The notes beneath the pieces were generated by a model. It saw only the letters and a program-made list of their open reading frames with translations, made no database searches and was not told the origin of the DNA. The position numbers and the translations under genes were made by a program. From Halorarius halobius (GTDB taxonomy: Archaea > Halobacteriota > Halobacteria > Halobacteriales > Haloarculaceae): a DNA stretch of 64,000 bases. Below are positions 60,157-64,000 of this stretch, one piece after another. The number at the start of each line of letters is the position of its first letter. Position 1 is the first letter of the stretch. The stretch is taken from positions 2,625,227 through 2,689,226 of the forward strand of contig NZ_CP101161.1 of NCBI RefSeq assembly GCF_024298865.1, read 5' to 3'.

Positions 60157-60618
60157 ATGATACCGAGTGACCTGACGACAGTCGTACTGCAGTCGACTCC
60201 CTTCGGCTCCGCCGGCGCGGCGGAGGTGTTCCTGCTGGCGCGCGTCCTGTTCGGGGGCGTGCTGGCGTTCATGGGCCTGAACCACTTCACGAACCTCGAC
60301 GAGATGACCGGCTACGCCGAGTTCAAGGGTCTGCCCGCCCCCCGCCTCTCGGTGGCGTTCTCCGGCGGCCTGCTCGTGTTGGGCGGTCTCGGCCTCGTCG
60401 TCGGCGCGTTCCAGGTGCTCGCGGCCGGCGCGCTGGCCGTGTTCCTGCTCGTCTCCGCAGTGACGATGCACGACTTCTGGAGCGTCGACGACCCCGAGGA
60501 ACAGCAGAACGAGATGACGGCGTTCCTCAAGAACGCGTTCGGCGCGGGCGCGGCGCTCGGCTTCCTCGCGCTCGGCGGCGTCGCGTGGCCCTACGCCCTC
60601 GGAATCGGCGCCTTCTAA
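60157..60618 (+). CDS. DoxX family membrane protein
   Basis: 153 residues with four membrane segments: EVFLLARVLFGGVLAFMGLN near residue 23, LSVAFSGGLLVLGGLGLVVG, VLAAGALAVFLLVSAVTMHD and FGAGAALGFLALGGVAWPYA. The MGLNHF motif after TM1 and MHDFW after TM3 are typical of the DoxX group, some of which are subunits of thiosulfate:quinone oxidoreductase or are involved in redox control. A clear TATA box and flanking dyad suggest regulated expression. Confidence 0.85.
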   Translation: MIPSDLTTVVLQSTPFGSAGAAEVFLLARVLFGGVLAFMGLNHFTNLDEMTGYAEFKGLPAPRLSVAFSGGLLVLGGLGLVVGAFQVLAAGALAVFLLVSAVTMHDFWSVDDPEEQQNEMTAFLKNAFGAGAALGFLALGGVAWPYALGIGAF

Positions 60619-60668
60619 GTCGCTCCGACCGTTCTCCCGACCATGACTACACGACGTGGAGGCAACCT

Positions 60669-61250
60669 GTGGAGATAGACCCGAGCGAGCAGGCGGGGTC
60701 GCTGTATCGGACGCTCTCGGGCGCCGTCGTCCCCCGCCCTATCGGCTGGATTTCCACCCGGTCGGCAGAGGGCGAGGACAACCTCGCGCCGTACTCGTTT
60801 TTCAACGTCGCCAGCGTCGACCCGCCGGTGCTGTTGTTCGCGCCCGTCGACGCCGACGACGGTCTGAAGGACACGCCACGGAACGTCGTCGACACCGAGG
60901 CGTTCGCGCACAACGTCGTGACCGCGGACCTCGTCGGGTCGATGAACGAGACGGCGACGAGCCACGCCGTCGACGAGTTCGAGCGAGCGGGCGTCACGAA
61001 AGCCGAGTGTACGAGCGTCGACGCGCCGTACGTCGCGGAGGCGAAGGTCGCCTTCGAGTGTGAACTGTACGAGTTCGTCGACATCGGCGTCTCCTCGCTC
61101 GTGTTGGGCGAGGTGACGCACGTCCACGTCGACGACGAGGTGACGACCGACGGGAAACTCGATACGACGAAACTCGACGCCGTCGGCCGCCTCGCCGGGT
61201 CGGAGTACGCATACACCCGCGACCGGTTCGCGCTCGAACGCCCGGACTGA
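60669..61250 (+). CDS. Flavin reductase-like (FMN-binding split barrel) protein
   Basis: 193 residues from GTG 60669. The split-barrel fold is seen in SGAVVPRPIGWISTRSAEGE, LAPYSFFNVASVDPPVLLFA, TEAFAHNVVTADLVGSMNET and VSSLVLGEVTHVHVDDEVTT. Family members bind FMN and reduce flavin or act as oxidoreductases; the substrate is unknown. Earlier in-frame codons back to 60585 overlap the DoxX gene and are not needed for the fold. Confidence 0.82.
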   Translation: MEIDPSEQAGSLYRTLSGAVVPRPIGWISTRSAEGEDNLAPYSFFNVASVDPPVLLFAPVDADDGLKDTPRNVVDTEAFAHNVVTADLVGSMNETATSHAVDEFERAGVTKAECTSVDAPYVAEAKVAFECELYEFVDIGVSSLVLGEVTHVHVDDEVTTDGKLDTTKLDAVGRLAGSEYAYTRDRFALERPD

Positions 61251-61368
61251 CCGCGCGAGCGTCGGACGCTCGGCTGTCCTGTGTCTGCTAGCTGTCCGCC
61301 GCTCGTCTACTTACCACCCGGACATGGAAAGGGTGTATTTGAAGGTGCAGGGCGTGAGACCCTCGACT

Positions 61369-61605
61369 ATGACCCATACGTGCCGGGACTGCAATCGGAC
61401 GTTCGGTTCCGAACTCCGACTGGAGCTCCACAAGGACAACTGCGGGGCCGACATGCTGTTCTGCGAGCAGTGCGGCGAGCGGTTCCCGGAGCGAACCGCC
61501 ACGCGCGACGGCTGGCACTACACCTGCCCGACGGACGGCTGTGACGGCGACGGCATCGGTGAGGACCTCTACGAGGTAGACCGGGTCCGCATCGCCACCC
61601 GCTAG
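61369..61605 (+). CDS. Zinc-finger protein, 78 residues
   Basis: From ATG 61369, with TATA-like GGTGTATTTG about 30 bases upstream. It shows a C2H2-like finger starting CRDCNRTFGSELRLELHKD and closing with Cys, then CEQCGERF and CPTDGC. Two zinc sites are likely. Proteins of this type are common in haloarchaea without known targets. It shares CTAG with the convergent SRPBCC gene. ATG 61324 is an alternative but lies upstream of the TATA-like box. Confidence 0.7.
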   Translation: MTHTCRDCNRTFGSELRLELHKDNCGADMLFCEQCGERFPERTATRDGWHYTCPTDGCDGDGIGEDLYEVDRVRIATR

Positions 61606-61997
61606 CGCGTCGCCAGCGCGTCCAGTCGCCGGAGCGCCCGCTCACAGACCGGCAGGTAGCCGGCGGCGAGCACCGGCACCTCGAAGACGGCCCGACAGCC
61701 GCCGTCTGTCTCCTCGACCCGGTGGCCCGTCGCCGGCACGCGGGCCACGTCCCACGTCCACCGGTAGTTCTCGCAGGCCGTGACGTGGAACGGCACCCAG
61801 ACCCCGCCGAGCGTCCGGACGCGACCCTCCATCCCCGCCTCGATGAACCGGCTCGGGGCGTCGACTCCGGTGACCGACGGCCCCCAGTCGGGCCAGGCCT
61901 CCGTGTCACACAACAGCGCCCAGACCCGTTCCGGCGGCGCGGCTATCTCTCGGTCCACCTCCCACCGCCGGCCGTCCGGCGTTCGCGCGAGTCGCAC
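61602..61997 (-). CDS. SRPBCC (polyketide cyclase/dehydrase-like) protein
   Basis: 131 residues from GTG 61997. The START-like fold is seen in EVDREIAAPPERVWALLCDT, WPDWGPSVTGVDAPSRFIEA, VRTLGGVWVPFHVTACENYR and GGCRAVFEVPVLAAGYLPVC. These proteins bind hydrophobic ligands in a deep cavity. The larger in-frame ORF upstream is antisense to the ABC transporter genes and is not coding. Confidence 0.8.
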   Translation of the reverse strand: MRLARTPDGRRWEVDREIAAPPERVWALLCDTEAWPDWGPSVTGVDAPSRFIEAGMEGRVRTLGGVWVPFHVTACENYRWTWDVARVPATGHRVEETDGGCRAVFEVPVLAAGYLPVCERALRRLDALATR

Positions 61998-62036
61998 ACC
62001 GGGCGTAGGGACGGCTCGAAGATACGACTGGCGCTC

Positions 62037-62045
62037 ACCCTTTTG
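62037..62045 (+). promoter_or_regulatory. TATA-like box of the ABC transporter operon
   Basis: ACCCTTTTG, about 28 bases before GTG 62070; supports the GTG start. Confidence 0.45.
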
Positions 62046-62069
62046 GGGCTCCGGTTCCACTCGACCCTC

Positions 62070-62945
62070 GTGATAGACGTTCGGGACCTCCGCAAGGAGT
62101 ACGGCGAGTTCGTCGCCGTCGAGGGGTCGACGTTCTCGGTCGATGCGGGCGAGGTGTTCGGCGTCGTCGGCCCGAACGGGGCGGGGAAGACGACGACGCT
62201 GAAGACGCTGGCCGGTCTGCTGGAGCCGACCAGCGGCACCGTCGAGGTGGCCGGCCACGAACCCGGCGACACCGAGATGCGCCGACGGCTCGGCTTCCTC
62301 CCCGAGGAGTCGCCGCTGTACGAGGAGATGGCGCCGCTGTCGTACCTCCGGTTCTTCGCGGACCTCTACGACGTGCCGCGGGACGTGGCCGACGAGCGCA
62401 TCGGCGACACCCTCGACCGTCTCGAACTCGACCACCGCGAGCGGCCGCTCGGCGACACCTCCAAGGGGATGAAACGGAAGGTCGCCATCGCCCGCTCGCT
62501 CGTCAACGACCCGGACGTGCTCGTGTACGACGAACCGGCGTCGGGACTGGACCCGCTCACCACCAACTACATCATCGACTTCACCCGCGAACTCGCCGAC
62601 GCCGGCAAGACGGTCGTGTTCTCGGCACACAACCTGTATCACGTCGAGGAAGTCTGCGACCGCATCGCCATCATGAACCGCGGCGAGATGGTGGCGAAGG
62701 GCACCGTCGAATCCCTCCGCGAGCAGTACGGCCGCACGGAGTACCGCGTCTACACGACGGTCCCCGTCGACGGGAGCGAGCCAACCGACCGGGGCCACGA
62801 ACTCGTCGTCGACTCGATGGACGCGGTCGACCGGGTCCGCGAGCGGGCCGCCGCCGCCGGCGGCGAGGTCGCCGACATCCGCACCACGGAGCCGAACCTC
62901 GAACGGGTGTTCCTCGACATCGCGGAGGGACGGACCGGCGCGTGA
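62070..62945 (+). CDS. ABC transporter ATP-binding protein (ABC-2 / NatA-like exporter)
   Basis: 291 residues from GTG 62070. Walker A is GPNGAGKTT at 34-42, the signature is SKGMKRK (131-137, a variant of LSGGQ often seen in this group), Walker B LVYDEP is at 151-156, and VFSAHNLYHVEEVCDRI carries the switch His. The C-terminal 80 residues form a regulatory tail. It energises the adjacent permease; the stop overlaps the permease GTG by 4 bases. Confidence 0.92.
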   Translation: MIDVRDLRKEYGEFVAVEGSTFSVDAGEVFGVVGPNGAGKTTTLKTLAGLLEPTSGTVEVAGHEPGDTEMRRRLGFLPEESPLYEEMAPLSYLRFFADLYDVPRDVADERIGDTLDRLELDHRERPLGDTSKGMKRKVAIARSLVNDPDVLVYDEPASGLDPLTTNYIIDFTRELADAGKTVVFSAHNLYHVEEVCDRIAIMNRGEMVAKGTVESLREQYGRTEYRVYTTVPVDGSEPTDRGHELVVDSMDAVDRVRERAAAAGGEVADIRTTEPNLERVFLDIAEGRTGA

Positions 62946-64000
62946 ACCCCCGGAAGGTTCTGCGGGTCGCCCGTTGGGAGGTGACGAAGGGCGCGGGCGG
63001 GGTGGACCGCAAGACGGCACTCGCGACGGTCGGGGTCGTACTGCTACTGGCGGCGCTGGCGCCGACGCTCGCGGGCGGCGGCGTCGCGGTCGACGACGGC
63101 ATCTACCGGGTGGGCGTCTCGCCGGACAGCCCGCTGTACGGGCCGGCGGCCGCCGACGCCACCTTCGCCGTCGCGGACCCCTCCCGCGAGGCGTTCCGTG
63201 CCGGTGACCTCGACGTGCTGATAGTCGGAGGGGTGGTCCGGGCCCGCCCCACCGACAAGGGGCGGGCGGCCGTCGCCGAACTCCGTGCCGCAGTCGAGCG
63301 GTACAACGACCGTCGCATGCGCGAGGAACCGAACGAGTCCGCCGCCTTCCCCGTCTACCCGGTGACCATCGAGTACGCCGACCGGGACGCCGCCGGACTG
63401 GTCGCGCCCGGCGGCAGAGGAGCCGGTGGTGGTGGTGACGCCGGTGGCGGCGGCTCCGGGGGTGGGACCGACGGTGGTGGAGACGGCACGGGCGGACGCG
63501 ATGGGACGGCCGGTGGTGACGGGGGCCAGTCGGGTGGCGGGCTCCCGTCCGTCTCCGGCGACATTCTGGGGACGGGTCAGTCGTCGGGCGCACCCTCACA
63601 GCTCTCGCCGCCGTTCCCGCTCCAGTCGTTGCTCCTGGCGTTCCTGTTCGTGCTCCCGCTGAACTTCGTCGTGCAGGCATACGGGTCGACGATGCTGAAG
63701 GAGCGACTGAACCGCCGCGGCGAACTCCTGCTGGTCGCGCCGCTGTCCCGCGGCGACATCATCGCGGGCAAGACGCTCCCGTACTTCGGGGCGGCCGTCG
63801 GTGCCGCCACCGTCATCGCCGTCGCCGTCGGCGGCGGGCCGCTCGCCGTCGCGGGGGTCGTTCCCCTCGCGCTCCTGTTTCTGGCGGCGACGTTCGTCGC
63901 GGCGATGTTCGCCCGCTCGTTCAAGGAACTCACCTTCCTCACCGTCGCTATCTCGGTGAGCCTCACGTCGTACGCGTTCATCCCGGCCGTCTTCACGGAG
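62942..64000 (+). CDS. ABC-2 type permease with a Gly-rich loop (runs off the window)
   Basis: Open from GTG 62942 to the end of the window without a stop, at least 353 residues. TM1 is near residue 30 (LATVGVVLLLAALAPTLAGG). A large extracytoplasmic domain (50-200) follows and ends in a Gly-rich low-complexity stretch of about 45 residues (63412-63543; GGGGDAGGGGSGGG). More membrane segments start at LLLAFLFVLPLNFVVQAYGS, and ERLNRRGELLLVAPLSRGDI is typical of NatB/ABC-2 permeases. It forms an exporter with the ATPase. The cargo is unknown. Confidence 0.85.
   Translation, partial: MNPRKVLRVARWEVTKGAGGVDRKTALATVGVVLLLAALAPTLAGGGVAVDDGIYRVGVSPDSPLYGPAAADATFAVADPSREAFRAGDLDVLIVGGVVRARPTDKGRAAVAELRAAVERYNDRRMREEPNESAAFPVYPVTIEYADRDAAGLVAPGGRGAGGGGDAGGGGSGGGTDGGGDGTGGRDGTAGGDGGQSGGGLPSVSGDILGTGQSSGAPSQLSPPFPLQSLLLAFLFVLPLNFVVQAYGSTMLKERLNRRGELLLVAPLSRGDIIAGKTLPYFGAAVGAATVIAVAVGGGPLAVAGVVPLALLFLAATFVAAMFARSFKELTFLTVAISVSLTSYAFIPAVFTE

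Noticed and set aside
61998..63680. Large minus-strand ORF continuing upstream of the SRPBCC gene
   Set aside because: It is antisense to the ABC ATPase and permease and has Arg/Pro-rich noise; only the last 131 residues match a fold.

Overview
The window is chromosomal DNA from a halophilic archaeon (class Halobacteria). The evidence is very high G+C, strongly acidic proteins, leaderless genes with a TATA-like box 25-30 bases before the start, archaeal ribosomal proteins (L7Ae, S28e, L24e, L21e), RNA polymerase subunit Rpo4/F, aEF-1beta, TmcA, NOP5/fibrillarin, archaeal-type TyrRS and methionine adenosyltransferase, and the haloarchaeal glutamate-cysteine ligase. I cannot fix the genus. No transposase, integrase, phage gene or CRISPR array is visible. 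Only one RNA gene was found, a tRNA-Leu(UAG).

Layout. 1-5.7 kb: a partial unknown gene, a GNAT protein, a DUF456 membrane protein with tRNA acetyltransferase TmcA, and an oxidoreductase flanked by two copies of the tmcA 5' end. 5.7-7.5 kb: rpl7ae-rps28e-rpl24e-ndk behind a structured leader; L24e carries a repeat-built acidic tail. 7.6-10.5 kb: molybdenum genes (mobA-like, molbindin) and a pair of MetE-like methionine synthases. 10.6-14.6 kb (minus): rpl21e-rpo4-DUF655-rsmA-mscS-hemK2. 15-17.1 kb: a trans-sulfuration enzyme, a tiny membrane protein, aEF-1beta and its zinc-finger microprotein partner. 17.2-25.4 kb: a 3-hydroxyacyl-CoA dehydrogenase, a thiolase with a thiolase-like/DUF35 fusion, and hydantoinase hyuA-hyuB, where hyuB has a 33-bp tandem repeat.

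25.4-35.8 kb is the most coherent metabolic region: phenylacetate-CoA ligase, a MaoC hydratase, an amidohydrolase, a 1153-residue multi-PAS/GAF histidine kinase, a Bat-type HTH regulator and, divergently, paaA-paaB-paaC-paaD plus a stand-alone PaaD zinc ribbon. The regulator and paaA share one palindromic TATA box placed at equal distance from both starts. I infer that phenylacetate is activated to its CoA thioester, epoxidised by PaaABC and passed to beta-oxidation-like steps, under control of the kinase/regulator pair. A PaaE reductase and ring-opening enzymes are not in the window.

35.8-50 kb: lipoproteins, a frameshifted APC transporter, nop5-flpA, gshA, coaD, a one-repeat TFB-like protein, a MOSC protein, tRNA-Leu, an exosome-type protein, a NUDIX hydrolase, pyrB-pyrI, a MinD-like ATPase, a KaiC-like protein without a P-loop, and an FKBP-type isomerase. 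50-64 kb: a CYTH protein, methionine adenosyltransferase, small membrane proteins, cysteine synthase, a thioredoxin-like protein, a second thiolase/DUF35 pair, tyrS behind five consecutive hairpins, DoxX, a flavin reductase-like protein, a zinc finger, an SRPBCC protein and an ABC-2 type exporter that runs off the window.

Recurrent traits are tight 1-8 base overlaps within operons (usually ATGA or GTGA) and four convergent gene pairs whose two TAG stop codons share a single CTAG.
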